64,000 bases of DNA from Chryseolinea soli (GTDB lineage Bacteria; Bacteroidota; Bacteroidia; Cytophagales; Cyclobacteriaceae). The notes below the pieces were generated by a model. It did no database searches, was not told the DNA's origin, and was given only the letters and a program-made list of their open reading frames with translations. Position 1 is the first letter of the stretch. Each line of letters opens with the position of its first letter. Of this stretch, positions 54,133-63,002 are shown piece after piece. Position numbers and translations under genes: made by a program. The DNA is taken from the NCBI RefSeq assembly GCF_003589925.1, contig NZ_CP032382.1, positions 2,976,001-3,040,000 of the forward strand, in the 5' to 3' direction.

Positions 54133-56868
54133 ATGCGCTACCGGCTTCTCTCTATTATAATGCTTTTGGCCGCCCCGGCACTTGGGCAGGTGATCACCCA
54201 GGCCCAGCAAAAAGCCTTGAATGCCTATGTGGACTATGCCAACCAATCGGCGGAGGAAGTAACGGCGGTTGTGAAAAGCATTATGAACTATTATCCGGAG
54301 ATGCACCGCGAAAAAAGGTTTTCGACCCCGCGCTATGTCTGCCCGGTCCAGTTGGAAGACTATTATTTGAAAACAGCCCGGGACCTCACCAAATCCATCC
54401 CGCCCAACGATGCATCCAACCTCACGGCACAACTGAACGCCTTGCGCGAAGCTTCCGAACAAATCGACACCAAGTGCAAGGAGCTGGACACCTATCACAA
54501 GTTGGAAGACTATAAACAAGACAATTTTGAAAAAGCGAACCAGATCATTCTGGCGCTGCAAGACTTGGTAGGACAATATGCGCAGAAGCAACGTGATCTG
54601 GCCAATGGGTTGGAAGTCACCTTTCGAAAACTCAATCGCTATATCGCCGCGAATCCGTATCACAAAACGGATCAGATGATGCTCCAACAGATCGCCCGCG
54701 AAAAATCTTTCATCGACACCTGGACGTTCAACCTGGATGAGTCGGTGCATTCCGGCTGGCCCGTAGATAAGCTGGAGAAAAGCATTGCCGATACCGATGC
54801 ACAACTCAAAACATTCAGCGCCTACAAACCCGCTCTGAAATATCCGGCCTCGAGCATGTATCCATCTTTCCAGGAAGCCATGGGCGACATGCTGGAAGTG
54901 AAACGCAACGGATTGGACGGCTATAACTTCGAAGCCAAAAAATCGGATCGCCACAGCAACCAGGTATACCTGGACCTCATCAACTATTACAACGGTGTGC
55001 TGGTGTCGAACTACAATACGTTTATGGATTTCGCCGCGGGCGACTATAATGGTCTGAAGGCTTTCAAATATGTGCCGGCCTTTGGCGTCCGCGCGCAGCC
55101 GAAATCAGACGGCGTCAGCGTAAAGCCATTCGACGACATCAAGCATCCCAACTTTGTCCCGCCAAAACAAAAGACGGCGATCGGCAAGCCGGCGTTTGAT
55201 GCACTGAACAACTATATCGATTTTATTAATGAAGGCGAACGCCAACTGCGCTATATACACATGGTGCTGCGAAATTTAAACTCAAGCGCGGCCTATTACG
55301 AGACACTCGACTCGTTTGCCGGTCACGGCGGCTTGTCGTATGACTACAAAGATTACCAGGTGCCGTTATCACTCTTTCAAAAGACGGTTTCCGAAAGCGA
55401 GTCTCTCCCCGCAAACTTTGCCAAAGTGCTGAACGACCAGGCATCGGTGTTGCTCGGCATCCTGAAAGAAATGGATCAGCAAAGTGCCTCGCTGCAAATG
55501 GACGTTTCGGGGAAACAATATGAGAAAGACCACCTGAAAAACATTTTTAGTATTCTCGACAGAAATAAAACCCTGTACGATATTTTCGACGCCAAGAAAG
55601 AGCAGTTGTATAATGACGTGCGCAGCGTGTACGAATCCTATCCGCCTGCGGACCCCGCGAATTCGTGGTACGTTTCGGGGCGTGCGCTGCAAAGCCTCAT
55701 CGACACCGACCATGAGCAACTGTTCATCGCCAAGGCCCGCTACCAGGGCGACTCCAGTGCCCAACTCGCCACAGCAAAGCTCAATCAGCAAGTGCGCGAC
55801 GTGCTCGCAAAGGAATATGCCAACATGAAGGGTATCGAGAAATATGGGCGCAACAACGGTCTTTGTCCATATACGCCCTACGAGGACATGCCACAATCTT
55901 CGAAAGCCCTCAGCGAGCTGCTCACGAAATTCAGACAACCCAAAGGCGGCAACTACGAACACCCTTATCACGACATGGTGTATCAATACAACGACGCCAT
56001 CGACGACCTCAACAAATTCAGCGAGCTCTCCAAAACGATTTTTTTACTGCGTGGCGTAAAACAACCGGAATTTTTCGAGGTGACGCACAGCGATAAAAAA
56101 GCAGAAAACAAAACGCCCGATGCCAACGGGGCGCCGGCCGTGGGTACCGTGGCGACAGGGAAGAGCAATGCACCGGCCACCCCACCGAGTTCCAGCACCA
56201 ACACGGCGGCCAAAACCAAGAGCGCTCCACCCAAAACCAAGGTGTTGCACGACACGATCTACATCGAGAAGCGCGACACGATCTACCTGGGCGCCCCGGG
56301 AGAGAACCTGCGTTCGATGGAAGGCTATGCCTCCAACAACATGATCCTGCTGCTGGATGTCTCGGGTTCCATGAACACACCGGAAAAGCTCCCACTGCTA
56401 AAAGCATCCGTACTCGACCTGCTTTCCATGATGCGCCAGGAAGACGAAGTATCCATCATCGCTTTCTCGGGCAAACCGAAAGTATTGCTGGAGGGCGCCT
56501 CGTTCAAGGAAGACGAAAAGATCAAAAAAGCCATCAACGACTTGAAATCGGCGGGCAAAACCGATGGCAATGCCGGCATAAAGCTGGCCTATAAAGTAGC
56601 CGACGATAATTATATCCGCGGCGGCAACAACCGCATCATCCTGGCCACGGACGGCGAGTTCGCCCTCAGTGAAGAGTCGCTCCAACTGATTGAAAAGTTC
56701 TCCAAAGAAGACATCTATCTCTCCGTTTTCAACTTTGGAAAAGGCATGGGCTCCTCCAAAAGCCTGGAGCGATTCGCCGCCTTGGGCAAAGGCAACTACG
56801 AATACATCTCCAAAGAGAACGTAGATTACAAACTCATCCGTGAAGCCAAAGCCAAACGGAAAAAGTAG
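54133..56868 (+). CDS. Exported von Willebrand factor A-domain protein
   Basis: Protein of 911 residues. A signal peptide (YRLLSIIMLLAAPALGQ) precedes about 660 residues of mostly helical sequence that I cannot classify, a low-complexity linker rich in Ala, Thr, Pro and Lys (near 655-715), and a C-terminal VWA domain. That domain has a complete MIDAS start, LLLDVSGSMN (Asp 742), and IILATDGEF. It ends in a basic AKRKK. VWA domains usually bind partner proteins or metal. The frame is open upstream to 54058, but the signal peptide favours 54133. Confidence 0.85.
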   Translation: MRYRLLSIIMLLAAPALGQVITQAQQKALNAYVDYANQSAEEVTAVVKSIMNYYPEMHREKRFSTPRYVCPVQLEDYYLKTARDLTKSIPPNDASNLTAQLNALREASEQIDTKCKELDTYHKLEDYKQDNFEKANQIILALQDLVGQYAQKQRDLANGLEVTFRKLNRYIAANPYHKTDQMMLQQIAREKSFIDTWTFNLDESVHSGWPVDKLEKSIADTDAQLKTFSAYKPALKYPASSMYPSFQEAMGDMLEVKRNGLDGYNFEAKKSDRHSNQVYLDLINYYNGVLVSNYNTFMDFAAGDYNGLKAFKYVPAFGVRAQPKSDGVSVKPFDDIKHPNFVPPKQKTAIGKPAFDALNNYIDFINEGERQLRYIHMVLRNLNSSAAYYETLDSFAGHGGLSYDYKDYQVPLSLFQKTVSESESLPANFAKVLNDQASVLLGILKEMDQQSASLQMDVSGKQYEKDHLKNIFSILDRNKTLYDIFDAKKEQLYNDVRSVYESYPPADPANSWYVSGRALQSLIDTDHEQLFIAKARYQGDSSAQLATAKLNQQVRDVLAKEYANMKGIEKYGRNNGLCPYTPYEDMPQSSKALSELLTKFRQPKGGNYEHPYHDMVYQYNDAIDDLNKFSELSKTIFLLRGVKQPEFFEVTHSDKKAENKTPDANGAPAVGTVATGKSNAPATPPSSSTNTAAKTKSAPPKTKVLHDTIYIEKRDTIYLGAPGENLRSMEGYASNNMILLLDVSGSMNTPEKLPLLKASVLDLLSMMRQEDEVSIIAFSGKPKVLLEGASFKEDEKIKKAINDLKSAGKTDGNAGIKLAYKVADDNYIRGGNNRIILATDGEFALSEESLQLIEKFSKEDIYLSVFNFGKGMGSSKSLERFAALGKGNYEYISKENVDYKLIREAKAKRKK

Positions 56869-56869
56869 C

Positions 56870-56905
56870 CTTTGCCTGCCCGCCGAAGCTTCAGCGAAGG
56901 AGGGC
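56870..56905. repeat. Palindromic dispersed repeat, copy 2
   Basis: Near-identical to the reverse complement of 41228-41267, with one A/G change in the palindrome. It sits directly after the VWA stop, and a looser related stretch follows to about 56965. It may act as a terminator or be a mobile short repeat. Confidence 0.65.
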
Positions 56906-56998
56906 GCCTTTCTTTGCTCGCCGACTTGCCCGGTCGTAGCTTTAGCGAAGACGGGAGCTTTGGCAAGTTGTGGCGGTTAAAACTTTTTCCGAAACCGT

Positions 56999-57024
56999 TG
57001 TAACATCCCCGAAACCTCACCGTC
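56999..57024 (+). promoter_or_regulatory. Candidate ECF-type promoter for the sigma operon
   Basis: TGTAACA (56999-57005), 15 bases, then CGTC (57021-57024) has the shape of an ECF sigma promoter with an AAC-type -35 and a CGTC-type -10. It lies 20 bases before the sigma factor ATG, so self-regulation is plausible. Confidence is limited by the short motifs. Confidence 0.35.
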
Positions 57025-57044
57025 TTGTATTTGAATTTGACCGA

Positions 57045-57557
57045 ATGAACATCGAAGCTTTTCAAAACCGGGTATTACCTGCTAAAAACAAGCTTTTTCG
57101 CTTCGCCCTCCGCTTTTTAGGCAACGAGGAAGAAGCCAAAGACGTGGTGCAGGAAGTCTTTATCCGGGTGTGGAATGGACGCGAGCAGATGAACGAAGTG
57201 CAGAACTGGGAGGCGTGGTGCATGCGCATCACCAAAAACCTCTCCCTCGACCGCATCCGCACCCTGGCCCGCAAACAGACCCACCCCTTGGAAACCGGCT
57301 ACGATGTCCGCCAGGAAACTTTGTCACCCCATGAATCAACCGAAATACAGGAGAGCATGAACCGGGTAAGTCAATTTATAGCGGCCCTGCCCGAGAAGCA
57401 GCGCCAAGTGATACACCTCCGCGATGTGGAAGGGTATAGCTACAACGAGATCTGCGAGATCCTGGAACTGGACATGAACCAGGTGAAAGTGAACCTGTTC
57501 AGAGCACGGAATGCCGTGCGTGAAAAATTGATGAAGATAAACGCGTATGGACTCTAA
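57045..57557 (+). CDS. RNA polymerase sigma factor, ECF type
   Basis: ECF sigma factor of 170 residues. Region 2 is FRFALRFLGNEEEAKDVVQEVFIRVW and region 4 is LPEKQRQVIHLRDVEGYSYNEICEILELDMNQVKVNLFRAR. ATG at 57045 is chosen; an earlier in-frame start at 56970 lies in the repeat-bearing gap. It overlaps the next gene by 11 bases, a common sigma/anti-sigma arrangement. Confidence 0.93.
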   Translation: MNIEAFQNRVLPAKNKLFRFALRFLGNEEEAKDVVQEVFIRVWNGREQMNEVQNWEAWCMRITKNLSLDRIRTLARKQTHPLETGYDVRQETLSPHESTEIQESMNRVSQFIAALPEKQRQVIHLRDVEGYSYNEICEILELDMNQVKVNLFRARNAVREKLMKINAYGL

Positions 57558-58047
57558 CAAAATAGAAGCACTGCTCCAAAAATACTGGAACTGCGAGACG
57601 ACGCTCGAAGAAGAGCAACAGCTGCGCCAGTATTTCAGGGACGAGGCCATTCCCGAACAATGGAAAGAAACGGCGGCCATGTTCCGCTACTTTGAGGAGA
57701 ACAAAAAAAAATCCCTCAACGATGTAGCATTCGATAGCCGCGTGATGGCCAAGGTGCAAACACCAAAACGCGGTAAAATGGTGAAGTTCTTTTACAACAC
57801 CATGCGCATCGCCGCCGGCGTAACGGTGCTGCTCACCGCCACCTGGTTCATCCGCAACGAAGTACGCAAAACAACACCCCAGGAAATGGTCGACACCTAC
57901 GACGATCCGAAGCTCGCCTTCGAAGAAACCAAAAAGGCGCTGCTCATGATCTCGAAAAGTTTTGGAACCGCCGAAACGCAGGCCAAGAAAATAAACATGT
58001 TCAACGAAGCCCAGGAAGAAATCAAGAAAAAAGATACGAAGCTATAG
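57547..58047 (+). CDS. Probable membrane-anchored anti-sigma factor
   Basis: Protein of 166 residues. An N-terminal region of about 80 residues, typical in size for a sigma-binding domain (IEALLQKYWNCETTLEEEQQLRQYF), is followed by one transmembrane helix (MRIAAGVTVLLTATWFIRNEV, about 86-106) and a C-terminal region of about 60 residues. It overlaps the ECF gene by 11 bases. I recognise no named zinc motif, so the anti-sigma call rests on position and topology. Confidence 0.75.
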   Translation: MDSNKIEALLQKYWNCETTLEEEQQLRQYFRDEAIPEQWKETAAMFRYFEENKKKSLNDVAFDSRVMAKVQTPKRGKMVKFFYNTMRIAAGVTVLLTATWFIRNEVRKTTPQEMVDTYDDPKLAFEETKKALLMISKSFGTAETQAKKINMFNEAQEEIKKKDTKL

Positions 58048-58140
58048 CGCAGGGCCCTGCTCAAATACTTCAACCGAAAGCAGAAAAAAGAAAAACAACC
58101 GAAGTTAAAAGGATCAGTAAACAAGGAAATTCAAGATACT

Positions 58141-58689
58141 ATGAAAAAGATAATCGCAGCAGTGGTTTTGATGTTGGTAGCGACAGGCGGATTTGCACAG
58201 GATGCCATATCGAAATTCTTTAGTAAATACCAGGCCGACGAAACCTTCAGCCAGGTGACCGTCTCCAGCAAAATGTTCGGCCTCTTCACCAACATGGAAG
58301 CCGACACGCCCGAAGACAAGGAAGTGTTGAACGCCATCAGCAAATTGAAAGGCCTGCGCATCCTGGCCAAGGAAGATGCCCGCAACGCACGCGAACTCTA
58401 CAAGGAAGCCTTCACGCTCATTCCCATGAAAGACTATGAAGAACTTCTGTCGGTTCGCGACAAAGACAAAGACATGAAATTCCTCATCAAGGAATCGGGT
58501 GGAAAGATCTCCGAACTGATCATGATCATGGGAGGTACAAAAGACTTTATGGTGATGACGCTCTTTGGCGAAATAGACCTGAAGCAAGTTTCCCGCATCG
58601 GCAAAAAGATGAACGTCGAAGGATTGGAGAAACTGGAGAAAATGAATCAGCCCGACAAATCGGACAAGCAACCCGAGAAGAAGAATTAA
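58141..58689 (+). CDS. DUF4252 protein, first of three paralogues
   Basis: Exported protein of 182 residues with signal peptide MKKIIAAVVLMLVATGGFAQ. The DUF4252 domain is recognisable in QVTVSSKMFGLFTNMEADT, ISKLKGLRILAKED and GGKISELIMIMGGTKDFMVMTLFGEIDL. A Lys-rich tail follows. Function unknown. It follows the anti-sigma gene by 93 bases and is likely a regulon target or part of its signalling circuit. Confidence 0.85.
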   Translation: MKKIIAAVVLMLVATGGFAQDAISKFFSKYQADETFSQVTVSSKMFGLFTNMEADTPEDKEVLNAISKLKGLRILAKEDARNARELYKEAFTLIPMKDYEELLSVRDKDKDMKFLIKESGGKISELIMIMGGTKDFMVMTLFGEIDLKQVSRIGKKMNVEGLEKLEKMNQPDKSDKQPEKKN

Positions 58690-58697
58690 CCCCAAAA

Positions 58698-58741
58698 ATC
58701 ATGGCCCGGCCCGCGACTTCGTGCAACGGCCGGGCCATGAT
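58698..58741. terminator. Fourteen-pair GC-rich hairpin between DUF4252 genes
   Basis: Arms ATCATGGCCCGGCC (58698-58711) and its exact complement (58728-58741) flank a 16-base loop, eight bases after the first DUF4252 stop. There is no T-run downstream on the plus strand, so it more likely protects or partly blocks the transcript than ends it. The minus strand would show a T-run (ATTTTTGGGG). Confidence 0.55.
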
Positions 58742-58776
58742 CTGCATCTGTCAGGTAGATCAAACCCTACAAGCCC

Positions 58777-59262
58777 ATGAAAACATTCATAGCCTCCGTC
58801 ATCCTGACCGGTCTCATCAGCACCAGCCTGGCCCAAAGCACCAGCTTCACCACCTTCCGCGAAAAATTTATTGGTGAAGAGGACGTTCACCATTTTAGCA
58901 TCAACGGATTTTTTACCCGCATGATCCTGCGCATCGCCACCGAAGACGAGTTTAATAAAGCGGTGAAGGAAGTTAAGAACATCCGGCTGGTCACGGTACC
59001 CAAAGCTGCATTCGAAAAACAGAAGGTGACCGTCGATGGCTTCAAACATGAATTGAGCAAAGACGCCTTCGAAGAATTGGCCCATGCGAAGGAACAAGGA
59101 AAAAATATTACCCTCTATATTCAGTCAACCTTAAAGCACGACAACCGTTACATGGTATTAATAGACGAGCCCTATGTAGTAACGCTCGTCGAGTTCAGGG
59201 GTAAAGTAGACCCCGATGTCCTGTTAAAGAACGGACCTTTATCATTCAATAAACCCCAGTAA
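58777..59262 (+). CDS. DUF4252 protein, second paralogue
   Basis: Exported protein of 161 residues with signal peptide MKTFIASVILTGLISTSLAQ. Its domain (FSINGFFTRMILRIATEDEFN, VKEVKNIRLVTVPK, DEPYVVTLVEFRGKVD) parallels the first and third copies with low identity. It follows the hairpin at 58698 and precedes the third copy by 11 bases. Confidence 0.82.
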   Translation: MKTFIASVILTGLISTSLAQSTSFTTFREKFIGEEDVHHFSINGFFTRMILRIATEDEFNKAVKEVKNIRLVTVPKAAFEKQKVTVDGFKHELSKDAFEELAHAKEQGKNITLYIQSTLKHDNRYMVLIDEPYVVTLVEFRGKVDPDVLLKNGPLSFNKPQ

Positions 59263-59273
59263 TCTCAACGCCT

Positions 59274-59789
59274 ATGCGCCCGAAGTTTGTAGCCGGTTTG
59301 GTATTTGCCATGATGCTTTCCATAGCGTCGCTCTACGGTCAAACCAAAACCACCGAAGCCTTACACAAGCAAAACCAGGACGCTCTTTCGCTGTTCTTTT
59401 ACAACAACACCTTGCGCATGCTCAACCAGGGCGACGACAAGGATTTTGACGCGCTCATCAAGGACATCGAGAAAATGAAATTTCTTATGATCGAGAAGAG
59501 CGCCAGCTTTGGCGCAACCCAATACAAAAAGCTGGTGGCCAACTACAAGGCCGAGTCGTTCGAAGAGATCATGACCAGCCGTTACCAAGGGAGGAACTTC
59601 GATGTTTTCCTCAAGGAACAAAGCGGCAAAACGCAAGGCATGGTCGTGACCGTGAACGACTCCACCAACCTCTTTGTGCTCGACATCGTGGGCAGCATCG
59701 CGCTCGACAAGGTTACCACGCTGTTCAAGCAGCTGGATGAAAGTGCCGACATTGGAAAGAAGATCAGAGACTTCGCGAAAAAGGATTAA
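59274..59789 (+). CDS. DUF4252 protein, third paralogue
   Basis: Exported protein of 171 residues with signal peptide ending MLSIASLYGQ. The domain core is FFYNNTLRMLNQGDDKDFDALIKDIEKMKFLMI, then SFEEIMTSRYQGRNFDVFLKEQ and VTVNDSTNLFVLDIVGSIALDKVTTLF. Three tandem paralogues suggest a duplicated set; the ABC transporter starts 54 bases later and may be in the same operon. Confidence 0.83.
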   Translation: MRPKFVAGLVFAMMLSIASLYGQTKTTEALHKQNQDALSLFFYNNTLRMLNQGDDKDFDALIKDIEKMKFLMIEKSASFGATQYKKLVANYKAESFEEIMTSRYQGRNFDVFLKEQSGKTQGMVVTVNDSTNLFVLDIVGSIALDKVTTLFKQLDESADIGKKIRDFAKKD

Positions 59790-59843
59790 CTTTCTGTAAT
59801 CCAACTTTCCCCTCGCCGACTTATTCATCAAAATCACGCCATC

Positions 59844-60734
59844 TTGAAAACAGTTCTCTCCATCAAAGGACTCACCAAAGATTTCGGACGCCTCCGTGCC
59901 GTGAACCAGCTCAACCTGGAGGTGCAACAAGGACAAGTCTTCGGTATGCTGGGCCCCAACGGCAGCGGCAAAACCACTACGTTGGGCATGCTCATGGGAG
60001 TTATAAATCCCACCGGAGGAGAGTTCACCTGGTTTGGTGAACCGCCTACCCATACCCTTCGAAAAAAGATCGGCGCGGTGTTGGAGCATCCGATCTTTTA
60101 TCCCTACCTCAGCGGGCAAAAAAATCTTGAGCTGAACGCCATGATCAAAGAATGCCCCACCGACAACATCGCCAAAGTGCTGGACTTGGTGGAGCTCTCC
60201 GGAAGAAAGGACGACAAGTATAAAACCTATTCCCTGGGCATGAAGCAACGCCTGGCGATTGCGTCGGCATTGTTGAACGAACCCACCGTGCTGATCCTCG
60301 ATGAACCCACCAACGGTCTCGACCCGATGGGCATCGCCGAAATTCGCGAGCTCACGAAGAAGATCGCGGCCAGCGGTAAGACCATTATCCTGGCGAGTCA
60401 CTTGTTGGATGAAGTACAGAAAGTATGCACACACTTCGCCGTGCTCAAAAAAGGCAACCTCATTCACACCGGCCCGGTCGATGACGTGGGCAGAGGCTCG
60501 GAGACCGTGGAGGTTCAGGCAGACGTGGCGAACCTGAGCGAACTGCTATTGGATTTTTCGGGCACCGCATCGATCAACCGCGAGAACGGATATTTCCAGG
60601 TAACGCTGCGCGACGATTTTCATGGCAAAGACCTCAACCGCTTTTTGTTCGACAAAGGCGTGGTGGCCAGTCACCTGGTCACGAAGAAGAAGAGTCTCGA
60701 GAAAATGTTTTTGGAAATACTTTCAGAACACTAA
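59844..60734 (+). CDS. ABC transporter ATP-binding protein
   Basis: ATPase of 296 residues. Walker A is GPNGSGKTTT, the ABC signature is YSLGMKQRLAIAS, Walker B is LILDEPTNGLDP, and the switch His is in ILASHLLDE. The C-terminal extra domain of about 70 residues is as in BcrA/NatA-type exporters. The start is a TTG at 59844 (LKTVLSIKGLTKDF). The permease follows after six bases. Confidence 0.92.
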   Translation: MKTVLSIKGLTKDFGRLRAVNQLNLEVQQGQVFGMLGPNGSGKTTTLGMLMGVINPTGGEFTWFGEPPTHTLRKKIGAVLEHPIFYPYLSGQKNLELNAMIKECPTDNIAKVLDLVELSGRKDDKYKTYSLGMKQRLAIASALLNEPTVLILDEPTNGLDPMGIAEIRELTKKIAASGKTIILASHLLDEVQKVCTHFAVLKKGNLIHTGPVDDVGRGSETVEVQADVANLSELLLDFSGTASINRENGYFQVTLRDDFHGKDLNRFLFDKGVVASHLVTKKKSLEKMFLEILSEH

Positions 60735-60740
60735 ACGATC

Positions 60741-61547
60741 ATGCTGCTACACCTGCTCAAAATAGATCTCAAGAAGCTCACCAGCTACAGAACGTTCTGG
60801 GTTGTGTGTGGCTTGTATTTTATCACGATCGGATTTTCCACCGCCAGCGGCATGGAGTTTTTGAAATGGCTGGCCAGCCTCATCGAAGGCTTCGGACAAA
60901 AGATCAACATCGATCGCATTCCGCTGTATCACTTTCCCGATGTGTGGCTGAACCTGGTGTGGTGGAGCGGCTTTTTCAAAGTGCTGCTGGGCATCATGAC
61001 CGTAATCTCCATTACGAATGAATACACCTATCGCACGTTGCGTCAAAACGTGATCGACGGTTTGAGCCGGTGGGAATTTTTGTTGACGAAAATCCTGACC
61101 AATTTCTTACTGAGCGTGCTCAGCGTCGTACTCATTTTTTTCATCGCGCTCATCACGGGATTTATCTATACGCCCGAGATCAATTGGAGCTATGTGTTTA
61201 CCGATCTCGAATTTTACCCGGCCTACCTGCTGGAGGTTTTTTCCTATCTCTCCTATGCATTGATGCTGGGTATATTGGTGCAACGCTCGGGGCTTACCAT
61301 CATCTTGTTGTTGCTTTCTCATTTACTGGAGTTCATCGTTAAGACCAACATCGACGACTATATGCCGTGGATTATTCCGTTTTTTCCGATGGAATCCATC
61401 AGCGCGCTGATAAAGATGCCGTTATATCGATATGCGTTCCAGGAGATCCAAGACTACGTAGATCCCCTGTCCGTTGCGGTTGCATTTGCATGGATGGTCG
61501 CCTTCAATTATTTCAGTTACCTGAAGCTGAAGCGCTCGGATTTGTAA
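60741..61547 (+). CDS. ABC-2-type transporter permease
   Basis: Membrane protein of 268 residues with about six helices, including FWVVCGLYFITIGFSTASGM, ILTNFLLSVLSVVLIFFIALITGF and GLTIILLLLSHLLEFIV. TYRTLRQNVIDGLSRWEFL is typical of the ABC-2 family, placing the coupling segment after the second helix. It pairs with the ATPase upstream. Export of lipid, antibiotic or unknown substrate cannot be chosen. Confidence 0.85.
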   Translation: MLLHLLKIDLKKLTSYRTFWVVCGLYFITIGFSTASGMEFLKWLASLIEGFGQKINIDRIPLYHFPDVWLNLVWWSGFFKVLLGIMTVISITNEYTYRTLRQNVIDGLSRWEFLLTKILTNFLLSVLSVVLIFFIALITGFIYTPEINWSYVFTDLEFYPAYLLEVFSYLSYALMLGILVQRSGLTIILLLLSHLLEFIVKTNIDDYMPWIIPFFPMESISALIKMPLYRYAFQEIQDYVDPLSVAVAFAWMVAFNYFSYLKLKRSDL

Positions 61548-61827
61548 AACCATTCGTCGCCAAATGCTGCGTACCGCAATATTTCAAAAAAGCCCAACCC
61601 CGCAATTATTGCCCATATAAGCCCTGTCGACAAGCCAAAGACTTTCGTCGATGAATGATCGGCATCAAAGTTGATTGGGGGTTCCCTTTACAAAATTGGG
61701 AAATTTGCACGCCTAGCCGGGTGGTTTCATGCGGTTACAACCGGGGAACGCATCGGATACATGTCGAGATGGGCTTCTCTGTTTGATTCAAAATACCTCT
61801 CTTTGACTACATCAAACAGAAACGACT
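61548..61827. other. Gene-free gap, 280 bases
   Basis: Between the ABC permease and a lipoprotein gene. I see no convincing reading frame. Near its end is an inverted repeat (separate entry). The sequence is otherwise unremarkable, and it must hold the lipoprotein's promoter. Confidence 0.5.
61778..61820. promoter_or_regulatory. Inverted repeat in the lipoprotein leader
   Basis: TCTGTTTGAT (61778-61787) and its exact complement (61811-61820) are separated by 23 bases and end eight bases before the lipoprotein ATG. This could form an RNA hairpin close to the start codon or be a pair of half-sites for a regulator. Function is inferred only. Confidence 0.35.
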
Positions 61828-62313
61828 ATGAAAACAAGACTATTGCTTTTATTGAGTGTTTCCGTATTACTCTTTGCATGTACAGAAGGAGAAGACAGGG
61901 AATCGCCGATGTGGGGTATTGATTTTTCAGATGAAGCGTCTTCCGGTTTTGCCATAGGCTCCGTTGACAAACAGAACGATGGCGCGAAGATCACCTACAT
62001 TGCCAAGGCCGCCAACGTACAGCATGTGAAGGATGATGTCTATTTATTGACATATGCTTTCCAAAGCGGCGATCAGCTGCAATTGACCATTACAAAAAAG
62101 ACGACAGACTATAACTATCACTTCCCCGGCACCACCACCGAAAATCAAATCATCGTAGCGATGTTCAACGGCGAAACGTTGGACCTCATCGCCAGCGACG
62201 TTTCCATTCAACCCCGCTCGGAAGAAAATAAACTCTACACCGTCACAAACCTGCACACCACAAGCTCAGGCGACTTCAACGGCACCATCGGCCGCGTCCC
62301 GCTATTAGAATAA
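61828..62313 (+). CDS. Hypothetical lipoprotein
   Basis: Protein of 161 residues with lipobox LLFAC (Cys 18) after MKTRLLLLLSVSV. The mature part is polar, with Thr- and Asp-rich beta-like stretches. No domain was recognised. It converges with the M23 peptidase gene. Confidence 0.65.
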   Translation: MKTRLLLLLSVSVLLFACTEGEDRESPMWGIDFSDEASSGFAIGSVDKQNDGAKITYIAKAANVQHVKDDVYLLTYAFQSGDQLQLTITKKTTDYNYHFPGTTTENQIIVAMFNGETLDLIASDVSIQPRSEENKLYTVTNLHTTSSGDFNGTIGRVPLLE

Positions 62314-62423
62314 CCAACCCCAAGGATTCACACACAAACAAATCAGAAGCGGGAAGGCTGACTGGAAAAAATAGTCACATCGCGTGTGGGCTATTGAAGG
62401 CTGAAAGACTTCCCAAACAATGG

Positions 62424-62443
62424 CCCCGGGTGCAAACCCGGGG
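62424..62443. repeat. GC hairpin in convergent gap
   Basis: CCCCGGGT-GCAA-ACCCGGGG, a perfect eight-pair stem, between the convergent lipoprotein and peptidase genes. It has no T-run. The neighbouring CAACCCCGAAGAGG suggests remnants of a phylum-typical short repeat. A bidirectional terminator is possible. Confidence 0.5.
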
Positions 62444-62477
62444 TTATAAGTTTCAGGCCACTTCAACCCCGAAGAGG

Positions 62478-62996
62478 CTAGGGGTTCAAAAATTCGATCG
62501 GGTTCAAATAAAACATTTTCTTCCACCCCTGTGGCGCTGTATCCATTCTCCAGGGATAGGGAATCAATGTGGCAATAGAATAATGGAGATGCGCCGGCTT
62601 GCCTTTCGCATTCCCCGTCGTTCCAACCGTTCCTATTTGCTCCCCCTGATGCGCCCAGGAAAAAATGTTTGCATCAATGCGTTGAAGATGCGCGTAATAA
62701 TGCACACGCCATTTCGGCCCCAGGATCAAAACGACGTTTCCACCCATCTTAAGTTCCCCCGTATAGATCACCCATCCCCCCGTTGCCGAACTCACCGCCG
62801 TTCCCTCTTTTGCAAAAATATCGACGCCTTTGTGGGTGCCCGACTTTCCCCAGGGATAATACCAAAACGATTTGGGATGATAGCTCTTGCGATCGGCGCC
62901 GGCCACGGGGTTCACAACGTGTTGGGGTAACCAGAAACCTACCGCGATGATCGCCAGCACGATAAACGCGAATACCTGCTTTTTTGAATATTTCAT
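62478..62996 (-). CDS. M23-family peptidase, LytM-type
   Basis: Zinc metalloendopeptidase-like protein of 172 residues. The N-terminus MKYSKKQVFAFIVLAIIAVGFWL is a single hydrophobic helix that anchors or exports it. The zinc ligands are expected in GTHKGVDIFAKEGT (His and Asp), HYYAHLQ, and AHLHYSI (His). It likely cleaves peptidoglycan cross-links. The start ATG is six bases beyond the end of the polymerase gene, so the two may be co-transcribed. Confidence 0.86.
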   Translation of the reverse strand: MKYSKKQVFAFIVLAIIAVGFWLPQHVVNPVAGADRKSYHPKSFWYYPWGKSGTHKGVDIFAKEGTAVSSATGGWVIYTGELKMGGNVVLILGPKWRVHYYAHLQRIDANIFSWAHQGEQIGTVGTTGNAKGKPAHLHYSIATLIPYPWRMDTAPQGWKKMFYLNPIEFLNP

Positions 62997-63002
62997 GAGA
63001 TG

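Noticed and set aside
61671..61922. Plus-strand frame of 83 codons before the lipoprotein
   Set aside because: It overlaps the lipoprotein start in a different frame; the lipoprotein has a clear lipobox.
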